From an uncultured Myxococcales bacterium (GTDB lineage Bacteria > Myxococcota_A > Bradymonadia > UBA7976 > UBA1532): a stretch of 39,451 nt of DNA. Shown piece by piece: positions 26,038 to 35,835 of the stretch. The notes under the pieces are model-generated. The model was given only the letters and a program-made list of their open reading frames with translations. It did no database searches and was not told the DNA's origin. The stretch is from assembly GCA_937902595.1 (NCBI GenBank), contig CALELH010000614.1, forward strand, positions 1 to 39,451, written 5' to 3'. Positions within the stretch are counted from its first letter, which is position 1. The number at the start of each line of letters is the position of its first letter. The position numbers were made by a program, and so were the translations under genes.

Positions 26038-27267
26038 ATGCACGTCCTTTTATTGGGGCTGAATTATTACCCGGACAAGCTCGGCAACGCGCCGCTCATG
26101 ACGGGGCTATGTGAGGGGCTCGTCAAGCGAGGGCACCAGGTCACCGTTGTGTGTGCGTTCCCACATCATGAGACCGGCCAAATCGAGAGTGAATATCAGG
26201 GTAAATTATTCGCGCATGATGAACATAATGGCGTGAAGATCCTCCGGGTCTGGCTCTATGCGCCGGACGGCGGCAAGGTCGCCAAGATGGCTAACTACGC
26301 CTCTTTCACAGCGACCGCGCTGGCTGCAGCTTCAACGGTAAAGGATGTAGACGTTGTGTTCACGCCGTCTCCCCCCCTCACCCTTGGGGTCGTAGACCAA
26401 GCGCTCTCAAGGTTTAGAGGTATACCGTTCGTCTACAACCTGCAGGACCTATTTCCCGAGGCTGCGATCCGTCTCGGGGTCATGACGAATCCCTTGATGG
26501 TGAAGAGCTTTGAGCTCTTAGAAAAGTGGGTCTACAGAAAGGCCTCTCACCTCTCTGTGATTAGTGAAGGGTTCAAACGTCACTGCATGGCGAGGGGTGT
26601 CCCTGAAGACAAGGTCTCTGTGATCCCTAATTACACTGACACCGACTTCATTACCCCCGTCGCTAAGAGAGGCAATAGGTTCCGTAAGTCACTCGGCTTT
26701 GACCGAAAGTTCGTCGTGCAGTTTAGTGGCCGAATGGGCTACAGCCAAGGTCTGGAGACCGTGGTCGAGGCATGGAGAATGCTCAGTGACCTCAAGGATC
26801 TGCGACTGATGCTTGTAGGTGACGGACAGGCGAGACCAATGCTCGAGCATGAGCTCTCCTCTGACCCGAGGGTCGCCCTCTTACCAACCCAAGATCGAGA
26901 ACTGCTGCCAGACCTGCTCGGCGCCGCCGATGTCGGTTTGGCACCTCTCAGACACGGAATGGCTGGCACCAGTGTCCCCTGCAAGATTTTCGGGATTATG
27001 GCCGCAGGTCGTCCCGTTATCGCGGCGGTGGACGCAGGCAGCGACGCCGAGGAGTTGATCGAGAAAGCACAATGCGGACGTGTGATCGGCCCTGAGGATC
27101 CAGCCGCGCTAGCGAAGGCAATCCGGACTCTATACGGAGATCGAAAGAGCGCTGTAAAGCTCGGTAGAAACGGGCGGAAATATGTGGAGGTTGTGCACAG
27201 TCACGACGTCACCGTCGATCAGTATGAGCAAATGCTCTCCGACGTCATTCGCCGGCACAAGGACTAG
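26038..27267 (+). CDS. Glycosyltransferase family 4 (WcaI/WbuB-like), 409 aa
   Basis: LLLGLNYYPDKLGNAPLMTGLCEGLVKRGHQVTVVCAFPHH; FVYNLQDLFPEAA; VIPNYTDTDFI; GLAPLRHGMAGTSVPCKIFGIMAAGRPVIAAVDAGSDAEELI. Confidence 0.92.
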   Translation: MHVLLLGLNYYPDKLGNAPLMTGLCEGLVKRGHQVTVVCAFPHHETGQIESEYQGKLFAHDEHNGVKILRVWLYAPDGGKVAKMANYASFTATALAAASTVKDVDVVFTPSPPLTLGVVDQALSRFRGIPFVYNLQDLFPEAAIRLGVMTNPLMVKSFELLEKWVYRKASHLSVISEGFKRHCMARGVPEDKVSVIPNYTDTDFITPVAKRGNRFRKSLGFDRKFVVQFSGRMGYSQGLETVVEAWRMLSDLKDLRLMLVGDGQARPMLEHELSSDPRVALLPTQDRELLPDLLGAADVGLAPLRHGMAGTSVPCKIFGIMAAGRPVIAAVDAGSDAEELIEKAQCGRVIGPEDPAALAKAIRTLYGDRKSAVKLGRNGRKYVEVVHSHDVTVDQYEQMLSDVIRRHKD

Positions 27268-27273
27268 ACAGAC

Positions 27274-29178
27274 GTGTGTGGCTTCGTCGGCTATGTAGGC
27301 ACCCAAGCGCCCGTGACGCGGCAACGCTTGGTACATATGCGTGACACCCTCAGTCATAGAGGTCCAGATGACGCCGGGGTGTACATCTCTAAACGCCGCG
27401 TGGCCGTCGGTCTTGGTCACAGACGACTCTCGATCATCGATACTCGACGGGTAGGTCGACAGCCTATGGCGAGCCCATCAGGCAAGACGTGTATTGCCTA
27501 TAATGGAGAGTTCTACGGCTACCAAAGCCATCGAGCGCGCCTCGCGTCGGGTGGCTACCCATTTCAGACTCAGACTGACACAGAGGTGATTCTTGCGTTG
27601 TACGAGGAGCGTGGGCTTAGCTTCCTAGATGATCTGGATGGGATGTTCGCCTTCGCTCTGTGGGATGACGCATCAGAGCGGCTCATCCTGGCGAGGGATA
27701 GGCTCGGGATCAAACCGCTCTTTTTCAGCCAACTCGAGGATGGAACGCTACTCTTCGGTAGTGAGATCAAAGCGCTGCTCGCCTCTAAATGCGTGGACGA
27801 CGCAGTCGATATTCAAGCTCACTACGACTACCTGGCCCTAAACTATGTACCAGGACCTCGGACGATGGTCCGAGGTATTCGCTCACTCGAACCCGGTCAG
27901 ACGCTGGTTTGGGAGCGAGGTCAGATCAAGATCAGACGCTACTGGAGCCAAACCTTCGCTTCAGAGCTACCGGCGACGCCTCAGCAGACCTTTGCACAGG
28001 CTCAGGCTTCTGTCCTGGGCGGCCTCTACGAAGCGGTAGAGCAACGGATGATCTCTGACGTGCCCCTCGGCATGTTTCTGAGCGGCGGAGTCGACTCTAC
28101 AGCCGTACTTATGGGCATGGCTCGCTACAGTGACGCGCCAATAAAGGCCTTCACGATTCGCTTCGATCAGGCCACTTATGACGAATCGAGTCATGCCCGA
28201 ATTGCGGCTAAAGCGTTCGGCGCCGATCACTTCATCGAGACTGTGAATCCAGATCCCGACACCTTTTTGAGCCCGCTCATCGAGACCTTGGATCAGCCTT
28301 ATGCGGACAGCAGCGCGATCCCCCTCTGGTATCTCTGTAGACTCGCGCGACAGCACGTCACTGTGGCTCTTGGCGGTGATGGAGGCGACGAGCTGTTTGC
28401 CGGATATCGAACTCACTTCGCATGGCGCCTCGCAAAACTGTGGCGCCGATTACCTGATTGGCTTCGTGATGATCTCATCCCCGGGCTCATCCATCGGCTT
28501 CCAGTGAGCCACTCTAAGGTCAGCTTCGACCTTAAGGCAAAGGCGTTTGTCTCAGCCGCATCAAACCCGGCTATCGAGGCGCATTACCGCTTCAAGGAGT
28601 TCATGTCACCAGACGCTCGCGCATCGCTGATCCAGTCGGACGCCGAGCTAGAGCCTACAGTTCGTCTTTTCGAGGCGGCCGTTGAACACATGGAGGACGC
28701 ATCGTCGCTAGATGCTATCCTCGCCGCTGATTTCCAGGTCTATCTCCCTGATGATATTCTCGTGAAGGTGGACCGAATGAGTATGGCCCATTCGCTTGAA
28801 GCGCGGGTCCCCTTCCTCGATCACGGGCTCGTCGAAGCGACTGCGCGTATGCCTGCGGAGTATAAGCTACGAAAGATGGAGTCTAAGTCTGTTCTGAAGA
28901 GAGCGCTCAAGGGCCGAGTACCCAAGACCCTGCTCGCCCGAAAGAAGGCAGGGTTTAACGTTCCCATGGCGACTTGGCTGCTCGGACCTCTACATGAGTT
29001 GATGAAGGATACTCTCAGTCCAGACTCCGTAAAACACGTCGGCCTTTGGAATCCTGAGCAGGTCACGAGCCTCATCGAAGAACACACCGCTCGGCATCGT
29101 GATCACAGCAGGACACTCTGGGCACTCATCTGCTTCATGCTCTTTAATGAACGCTTCAGGCAGGGGCGCGCAGCGTGA
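27274..29178 (+). CDS. asnB: Glutamine-dependent asparagine synthase-family amidotransferase, 634 aa
   Basis: MCGFVGYVG N-terminal Cys nucleophile (GTG start), HRGPDDAG, YNGEFYGY, LFLSGGVDSTAV, ALGGDGGDELFAGY, ARVPFLDHGLVE. Confidence 0.93.
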   Translation: MCGFVGYVGTQAPVTRQRLVHMRDTLSHRGPDDAGVYISKRRVAVGLGHRRLSIIDTRRVGRQPMASPSGKTCIAYNGEFYGYQSHRARLASGGYPFQTQTDTEVILALYEERGLSFLDDLDGMFAFALWDDASERLILARDRLGIKPLFFSQLEDGTLLFGSEIKALLASKCVDDAVDIQAHYDYLALNYVPGPRTMVRGIRSLEPGQTLVWERGQIKIRRYWSQTFASELPATPQQTFAQAQASVLGGLYEAVEQRMISDVPLGMFLSGGVDSTAVLMGMARYSDAPIKAFTIRFDQATYDESSHARIAAKAFGADHFIETVNPDPDTFLSPLIETLDQPYADSSAIPLWYLCRLARQHVTVALGGDGGDELFAGYRTHFAWRLAKLWRRLPDWLRDDLIPGLIHRLPVSHSKVSFDLKAKAFVSAASNPAIEAHYRFKEFMSPDARASLIQSDAELEPTVRLFEAAVEHMEDASSLDAILAADFQVYLPDDILVKVDRMSMAHSLEARVPFLDHGLVEATARMPAEYKLRKMESKSVLKRALKGRVPKTLLARKKAGFNVPMATWLLGPLHELMKDTLSPDSVKHVGLWNPEQVTSLIEEHTARHRDHSRTLWALICFMLFNERFRQGRAA

Positions 29179-31103
29179 GCTCACTCGACCCCAAGCTCCA
29201 GAGCACTCTCCTTGGAGATCCAGTGACCGCTGAGGCGAAAAATCACGCTGTGTTCCCGACCAATATCTCGGTCGACTCAAAGCCCATCTATACTCTGGTG
29301 ACGTCTACATACAACGTCTTGGGTGCCTTGCTTGGACTGCTCCTTCTCTCGCCCCTCATGATCTTCATCGCCATCGCCGTGAAGCTCACCTCCTCAGGCC
29401 CTGCGTTTTACCGAGGCGCCCGCGTGGGTAAGAACGAGGCGACCTTTCACATCTTTAAATTTCGCACTATGAAGGTGGGCTCAGAAGCTAAGATTGGGCA
29501 GCGATTAGTTCAGCAGGATGAGGACCATTTTACGCCCATCGGACAGTTTCTACGTAAGTATCGACTAGACGAACTTCCCCAGCTCTTTAACGTCCTCTTC
29601 TGCGACATGAACCTCGTTGGCCCACGGCCGGTGCGACCGATCTTTCTTGAAGAACATAAGGCCAACGTCCCCGGATACAGCCGACGGTTCTTAGTCAGGC
29701 CAGGGATCACGGGACAGGCTCAAGTGAGAGGTGGATACTACACCAGCGCGCGTCACAAACTGTTCTACGAGATGCTCCACATCTCGCGACGCACTGTCAT
29801 CTTCGATCTCCAGCTCATCGTGCTCACCTTCGCGCGAGTCATGACGCGGATCTTCACGACGACGCTTCTACTGTGTTGGTTGCTGATCATGGTCATCGTG
29901 GCTCCCCCTGAGTTCACAGCTGCGATGACAGTGACCATTGGCTCATTCACGGTGAATATTCTCTATCTCGTTCCGACGTTGATCGCCGTCGCGCACCTCT
30001 CCCAAAGACGCCTAGAGCATCGACGTGTCGTCGCTATGCGAACACCGAGCGATTTCCCGCTCATTGGTTTTCTGCTCTGGTCACTCATGATCGTCCCCTT
30101 GAGTCCCATGCCCCTGGAGGCTCTCCGCGGGGTAGGTTGGTGGCTATGTAACGGGATTGTCGTTTTCTACCTCGTCATGAACTCCAGGATGGTGACCGAC
30201 CGAAGAGGCGCTCTCATCGCAGTCTTGGTCGCCGGCACAACGGCTATGGGTCTTTTTGAGCTCGGCCCGAGAGCTGTCGAGTGGGTAAACACTGGGTCAA
30301 TCGGAGGCCTCGTCGGGCCGCTTTTTAGTCCAACCCTGATGTCAGCGGCGGTCATCATCGCGCTCCCACTCGCGGTGACACGCGCGCTCTCAGACGAAGA
30401 TGGATGGGCTAGGCGTCTCTACCGTGTCGGCACGATTTGCCTCTTTCTCATTGCCGTCCTGACGCTAAGCCGCGCAGGCATCCTGACCACAGGACTGGTG
30501 CTTACGATTATTCTATGGAGACGCGCTCGACTACTCACGTTCGTCTCATTGTCCTCGCTCACCCTGATCATTGTGCTCCTGGGCGCATCAGGTGATGAGC
30601 GCATGCACCCGCGGGCAGCGTGGAACGATTTTAGTCGGGTTACAGCACGGCAGATCACCGTACTGGACGCAGTGATCGAAGATGACGCAACGACGACCGT
30701 GCACAATTATACCGGCGTCGGAGGACGAGTGATGGCGAGAATGTCGCGTCGGTCTGCTGACAAGCGCCCCCGTCTCTACTTCTCTAATATGTTTCTAACG
30801 GTCCTCGTAGACTTCGGGCCGCTCGGCGCGCTCCTGTTCATCTTGTTCATTCTTAGAAGCCACATCTATGTGTTTCGGCAGGTCGGTCGGCTCCAAGATG
30901 AGTCCGCCCGGGCGGATCTGTTAGCGACGGGCGCTGGCACCTTGGGGTGCACACTTCTGTTTGTGGTCTCGGACACGCTCTCAGAGCTGCCCTTAATGCT
31001 AACTTATTTCGCAGCCCTCGGCTTAGGGGTGGGGATCGCCGCGCACTTCGGACCGGACCCGCTACGAGTACTTCGAATTATTCAGTACCGGCATCAGCTC
31101 TGA
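29175..31103 (+). CDS. Fusion: phosphoglycosyl transferase (bacterial sugar transferase) + O-antigen polymerase/ligase-type polytopic membrane domain, 642 aa
   Basis: N-terminus: LGALLGLLLLSPLMIFIAIAVKLTSSGPAFYRGARVGKNEATFHIFKFRTMKVGSEA...FTPIGQFLRKYRLDELPQLFNVLFCDMNLVGPRPVRP...RFLVRPGITGQAQVRGGY. C-terminus: about 10 TM segments with LTLSRAGILTTGLVLTIILWRR, VHNYTGVGGRVMARM, LYFSNMFLTVLVDFGPLGALLFILF. One uninterrupted reading frame; GTGA overlap with asnB. Confidence 0.88.
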   Translation: MSSLDPKLQSTLLGDPVTAEAKNHAVFPTNISVDSKPIYTLVTSTYNVLGALLGLLLLSPLMIFIAIAVKLTSSGPAFYRGARVGKNEATFHIFKFRTMKVGSEAKIGQRLVQQDEDHFTPIGQFLRKYRLDELPQLFNVLFCDMNLVGPRPVRPIFLEEHKANVPGYSRRFLVRPGITGQAQVRGGYYTSARHKLFYEMLHISRRTVIFDLQLIVLTFARVMTRIFTTTLLLCWLLIMVIVAPPEFTAAMTVTIGSFTVNILYLVPTLIAVAHLSQRRLEHRRVVAMRTPSDFPLIGFLLWSLMIVPLSPMPLEALRGVGWWLCNGIVVFYLVMNSRMVTDRRGALIAVLVAGTTAMGLFELGPRAVEWVNTGSIGGLVGPLFSPTLMSAAVIIALPLAVTRALSDEDGWARRLYRVGTICLFLIAVLTLSRAGILTTGLVLTIILWRRARLLTFVSLSSLTLIIVLLGASGDERMHPRAAWNDFSRVTARQITVLDAVIEDDATTTVHNYTGVGGRVMARMSRRSADKRPRLYFSNMFLTVLVDFGPLGALLFILFILRSHIYVFRQVGRLQDESARADLLATGAGTLGCTLLFVVSDTLSELPLMLTYFAALGLGVGIAAHFGPDPLRVLRIIQYRHQL

Positions 31104-31121
31104 TTCTAGTCATCAACTCTG

Positions 31122-32276
31122 TCACTCGGCTACAGACCAAGCCGGCTCCGCCAAAACTTCTGTGTACAGCTCAGCGAGACGGCCTGCCACAGACTCGAGT
31201 GAATGCACAGAGCGCATGTGCGCGGCGCCATCTTCAGCACGACGCTGGTACCGATCGCTGCTCTCCCTAAGCGCCGAGGAGAGAGCATCGGCCCAGAGCT
31301 CAGGATCATTGCCCTGAACGAAGCGCATAAACTCCCCATGAGGATCGATGCCGCGATGACCGGGAATGTCCGTAACCACGGCGGAGGTGCCACACGCCAC
31401 AGCCTCGCGTAAGGAGCGTGGTGACCCTTCGAAGCGGGAAGGAAACGCGAACACCCCCGCGTCTTGGTACTCCCAGAGGAGAGACTCATACAAAATCGCC
31501 CCTGTCAGCGTTAGGCGCTCCCCTAAGCCGGCCGACTTACATGCATCCGCCAGCCACTGCTCCTCCCAGTAGAGCACTCGGCCAACTAAACGGAGGGAGA
31601 ACTCCTCTCCTCTCTCGGCGAGCAACGAACACGCATCGAGCAGAGTGTCGATCCCCTTGTTCCTACAGATCGCCCCCGTGAAGAGTATCGTGGGGCGAGT
31701 CACTGCCGGTGTTTCAGGCGGATAGAAGCGCTCCGTGTTCACCTCTGATGGGATCCAAGTCACCCGAGACACCGGTACACCATGTGCCGCGATGATGTCG
31801 TGCTCGTGACCAGGCCCCAAGACAAAAACCCGGTCCGCGTTTCGACACACCCTTCGATCTTTCCAGAGCGTTAGAACTCGCTGTCCAACATACGAGATTC
31901 CGAAGTCCATTCGGCGCCTTCGGACTCGGTGAAACCATCCCCAATTATTCGTATAGAGAGTCGACACGAGTCGCGCGCTACGGTGGCGGCTCGGACCATG
32001 AGATTGAAAGTAGCTCGCGAAGCAGCCCATCGTGTCGTGCACGATGTCCACCTCTCCTTCCCTCTCCGTTAACCACGTAAAGCTGTCCTGAGCGAAGCGA
32101 GCCCAATCGAATACGACCAACTCTAGTCTCGGGTACTGCGCCAACTCGTCAGACAAGGTGTCAGATATTGAGTCCGTCAGCAGCCACAGCTTCTCGACTC
32201 GCTGAGACAGCCGCGCCAGCATTCTTACTCGATCGTGATAACGATCAACCCCTGGTAATCCGAAGACGACTCGCAC
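31122..32276 (-). CDS. Glycosyltransferase family 4, 384 aa
   Basis: MRVVFGLPGVDRYHDRVRMLARLSQ; VTWIPSEVNTERFYPPE; ILFTGAICRNKGIDTLLDA; FAFPSRFEGSPRSLREAVACGTSAVVTDIPGHRGI. Confidence 0.88.
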   Translation of the reverse strand: MRVVFGLPGVDRYHDRVRMLARLSQRVEKLWLLTDSISDTLSDELAQYPRLELVVFDWARFAQDSFTWLTEREGEVDIVHDTMGCFASYFQSHGPSRHRSARLVSTLYTNNWGWFHRVRRRRMDFGISYVGQRVLTLWKDRRVCRNADRVFVLGPGHEHDIIAAHGVPVSRVTWIPSEVNTERFYPPETPAVTRPTILFTGAICRNKGIDTLLDACSLLAERGEEFSLRLVGRVLYWEEQWLADACKSAGLGERLTLTGAILYESLLWEYQDAGVFAFPSRFEGSPRSLREAVACGTSAVVTDIPGHRGIDPHGEFMRFVQGNDPELWADALSSALRESSDRYQRRAEDGAAHMRSVHSLESVAGRLAELYTEVLAEPAWSVAE

Positions 32277-32278
32277 GT

Positions 32279-34440
32279 TCAGGCCTGCTCAGCGGTCACC
32301 TCATCCGCTTGCTGCCGGTAGTACTGGTAATAGTACTGCCCGTATCCACGCTGACTCACATCCAAGTTGTTGAGCAGCGCACCAAGAATGCGGATGTTGA
32401 CGCTAGAGAGAAGCCTCGTCGCTTTAGCGACCATCTCACGCCGAGTATCTCCCGCCCGCACGACAAGGACCGTCCCGTCTACTTGCTGGCCTAGAATCTG
32501 AGCATCGGTGACAGCTCCGACCGGCGGAGAGTCGAAGATTAGGCGGTCATATTCGTCGCCAAGCTTGGCTAGCGTGCGACGAAAGCCCTGAGTGTGTAGG
32601 AGCTCTGAAGGGTTAGGCGGCAGCGGGCCGCTACACAAAATGTCCAACTGATCTACTTCGGTGGCCTTGACCATATCCGCGACGCGAACATCTGCGTCCA
32701 TCACCAAGTTGGTGAGTCCGCGCTCGTTCGTCATATTAAAGATCTTATGCAGACGCGGACGCCTAAGATCCGAATCGATGAGCAAAGTCCGGCTGCCCGA
32801 CATCGCCATGGTCGCGCCAATGTTCACACAGGTCGTCGTCTTACCCTCACGGGGTCCTGCGCTGGTGACCATGATACTGCCCAAGGCGTTCTCAGAGGCC
32901 ATAAACAGAAGGTTTGTTCTAATGATTCGGACGCACTCAGCCACAGAGCAGTGGGGGTGCTCGATGACGCATCGATCCGGGTCACCGATCTCCTTCGGCA
33001 CACCGCCTCGACCACGAATCGAGCGTACTGAAGGGACGATGCCCAAGAACGTCAGTCCATAGGACTCGAGCTGCTGCTGATTCTTAATCGTGTTATCGAG
33101 TCGATCCACGAAGAACGCGAGCCCTAGGCTCCCGAAGAGCGCGAGCACCGCGGCGACAGCTAAGTTGAGCAACATGCGTGGTCGCACAGGCGTGTTCGGC
33201 ACGAGCGCCGCGTCCAATACCCGAACGTTATTCGCGCGGGTCTCAGCCTGAAGCTGTGCCTCTTTAAGACGGCCCAACATCTGACTGTGGAGCGTCTTCT
33301 TGGAGTCAAGGTCGGTCTGGAGTCGACGATAGGCGAGCTCATGAGCCTGAAGCTGCTTCGCCTCCTCTTCGAGCTCGTCAACCTCTGAGACCAGCTTGCC
33401 CTCACTGGCAGAGAGGGCCTTGTGGGAGCGTTCTAGCGACTGCCGAATCCCCTTAACTTCCTGGCTCAAAGCCTTATCAACACGTTGGATCTTTCGCTCT
33501 ACAACGCGCACGTCCGGGTGCTTCGGAAGCTTACTCTTGAGTAGGTCGGCCTTCTCATTCTCAAATTGAACACGACGCTCCTTAAGCCTCTGGATGAGTC
33601 CATTGCCCAAGATCTCAGTCACACTCGATTGGGCCTCGATGGCCGATAGAGAGCGGACCTGATCAAGCTTGGCTCTTAGACGAACTCGCTCCCGCCGCGC
33701 ATCTCGTAATTGCCGTCGCGCGTCCTGCAGGTCGAGCCCCACAAAGTTCTGCTTATCCGCTAAAGATGCCCCTAGGATCTCGTTGTCGTGCTTGTATTTG
33801 AGCAGCGCGCCTTCAGCAGAGCTGAGCTCATTCTTGAGACCCTGAGCTTGCTTAGCGAGCCAGCTCACCGCGTCTGATGCTGCCGACACCTTTCGATCAA
33901 CATTCTGCGCTGCATAAGCATCAGCGACCGTGTCAGCGATTCGCGCAGCGCGCGTCGGGTTCTGGTCCCGCACCTTAATCAACACGACGCGGCTATCCGA
34001 CACCGGAACCACAGAGAGCCGACTGACCAAAATCGAGACCGCGTCCGCGTTCTTTAGCCTACGCGCACGCTTTCAGGATCTTCGATCTTCGTCACCCCGA
34101 GAAAGTCGAGATCCTTATCTAAACCGAGCTTCTCCACCACCATCTTGGACACCATGCGGCTTCGCATAATGCGGTATTGCGTCTCGAAGAACTCTCTCGT
34201 GTTCCACGAATTTCCTGAGCCGAGACTCACTACGTCCCCACCCTGTCTCGCCATATAGCGGGGCGCGTTTAGCTCGACGACGATCTGGGTGGTTGCCTCA
34301 TAGATGCGCGGCTGACGCTTAGTGAACAAGACCGCCGCTGTGATGACCAAGACCATAAAGGCCAGGACAAGCCACTTTTGCTTCCAGACAATGTCTAACC
34401 ACACGGTAAACGGTGGTTGTTCTTCCTGCTGACCAACCAT
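32279..34440 (-). pseudogene. Wzc-like polysaccharide biosynthesis tyrosine autokinase (Wzz domain + BY-kinase), reading frame split into 34054-34440 and 32279-34030
   Basis: Fragment 1: MVGQQEEQPPFTVWLDIVWKQKWLVLAFMVLVITAAVLFTKRQPRIYEATTQIVVE...KIEDPESVRVG*. Fragment 2: (RLKNADAVSI)LVSRLSVVPVSDSRVVLIKVRDQNPTRAARIA...PREGKTTTCVNIGA, TLLIDSDLRRPRLHKIF, LIFDSPPVGAVTDAQIL, Tyr-rich tail YGQYYYQYYRQQ. Frames are offset by -1. Confidence 0.8.
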
Positions 34441-35756
34441 TAGAGCTTCACCACTTTCGGATCTTCTCGACCCTGCTGCCCTGTGAGGTTTCGAGTATCC
34501 ACCACACACTGGGCATTCGCCAGAATTGCCGTGACATCGAAGTAGCGATGGTCCGTAACGATCACCACTCCGTCGTACTCACCCATGGCCTCGTAATCTA
34601 GCTCAACAGAGCAGAGACGATCTCCGGCCCCATGGGAGCCAAGGGGCAGCCCTTCGACGTAATCATCCTGATAAGAGACCAACGCTCCTCGCTCCTGAAG
34701 AGCACGAATAATCGGCACCGCGGGAGACTCTCGCCAATCGGTAATGTCCCGCTTGTACGCCACTCCCAAGATAAGCAACTTGGATCCGCGGATCGGCTTA
34801 GCTGAGTCATTGAGCGCCGCGCTGACCTTGCTGACGACATAGTCAGGCATACTGTTATTGATGTCGTCCGCGAGCTCAATAAAGCGCGTACGATAATTCA
34901 GAGTGCGCAGCTTCCAGCTCAAGTAATGCGGATCGATAGGAATGCAATGCCCACCGAGCCCCGGACCCGGATAAAACGGCATGAAACCAAACGGCTTGCT
35001 AGCAGCAGCCTCGATAATCTCCCAAACGTCCAGGCCTAACTTGTCGGCGATGATCGCGACCTCGTTGACCAGCCCAATATTGACGGCCCGAAACGTGTTC
35101 TCTAACAGCTTCACCATCTCGGCTGCCGTTGGGCTTGAAACTGTGATCACCGTGTTCACAATCGATTCGTATAAGAGCTGAGCGACGACGTTACACTCAG
35201 AGGTCATTCCGCCAATGATCTTTGGCGTGTTCGTCACAGTGAACTGCTCATTACCTGGATCAATGCGCTCCGGACTGAACGCGAGATGAACCTCACGGCC
35301 AATCTCAAGACCGGCGCTGCTCAGAGTTGGAGCGACGATCTCTACGGTGGTACCTGGATAGGTCGTGCTCTCCAAAACGATGAGCTGACCCGGGCGCAGG
35401 TGACGGGCGATCTCTTCAGTGGCCTTGACGATATAGGTCAAGTCCGGATCTCGAGTCTTTCGCAACGGCGTAGGTACGCAGACACTGATCGCGTCGCATT
35501 CCGCCAAACGAGAGAAATTCGTCGTCGCGCTGAGTCGCTCCAGCCCCACCAGTCGAGCGACCTCCTCAGTGGGAATATCCGGAATGTATGAGGTCCCGCT
35601 ATTGATCGCTTCTACCTTCGTCGCGTCGACCTCAAAACCGAGGACATCAAAACCCGAGTCCGCGAACGCGGTCGCCAAAGGCAACCCGACATAGCCAAGT
35701 CCAACGACCCCAACACGAGCGCTCCGATCGCTGAGGGCTTTCGCCAGTGGACTCAT
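34440..35756 (-). CDS. Nucleotide-sugar dehydrogenase, WbpA-like (UDP-GlcNAc 6-dehydrogenase family), 438 aa
   Basis: VGVVGLGYVGLPLATAFADSGFDVLGFEVD; KPFGFMPFYPGPGLGGHCIPIDPHYLSWKLR; KLLILGVAYKRDITDWRESPA. TAATG overlap with the downstream Wzc-like start. Confidence 0.92.
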   Translation of the reverse strand: MSPLAKALSDRSARVGVVGLGYVGLPLATAFADSGFDVLGFEVDATKVEAINSGTSYIPDIPTEEVARLVGLERLSATTNFSRLAECDAISVCVPTPLRKTRDPDLTYIVKATEEIARHLRPGQLIVLESTTYPGTTVEIVAPTLSSAGLEIGREVHLAFSPERIDPGNEQFTVTNTPKIIGGMTSECNVVAQLLYESIVNTVITVSSPTAAEMVKLLENTFRAVNIGLVNEVAIIADKLGLDVWEIIEAAASKPFGFMPFYPGPGLGGHCIPIDPHYLSWKLRTLNYRTRFIELADDINNSMPDYVVSKVSAALNDSAKPIRGSKLLILGVAYKRDITDWRESPAVPIIRALQERGALVSYQDDYVEGLPLGSHGAGDRLCSVELDYEAMGEYDGVVIVTDHRYFDVTAILANAQCVVDTRNLTGQQGREDPKVVKL

Positions 35757-35835
35757 GATTCACCTCTCTTCACTTCCTGCTGGACTGGGCTGCCAAGATA
35801 GAGACGCAGCCGCAGGCCCGATTGCAACCAATTAG

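Noticed and set aside
34054-34075. Programmed -1 ribosomal frameshift explaining the split Wzc
   Set aside because: No X-XXY-YYZ slippery heptamer in the overlap (aagcgtgcgcgtaggctaa), so a simple indel (real or artefact) is favoured.
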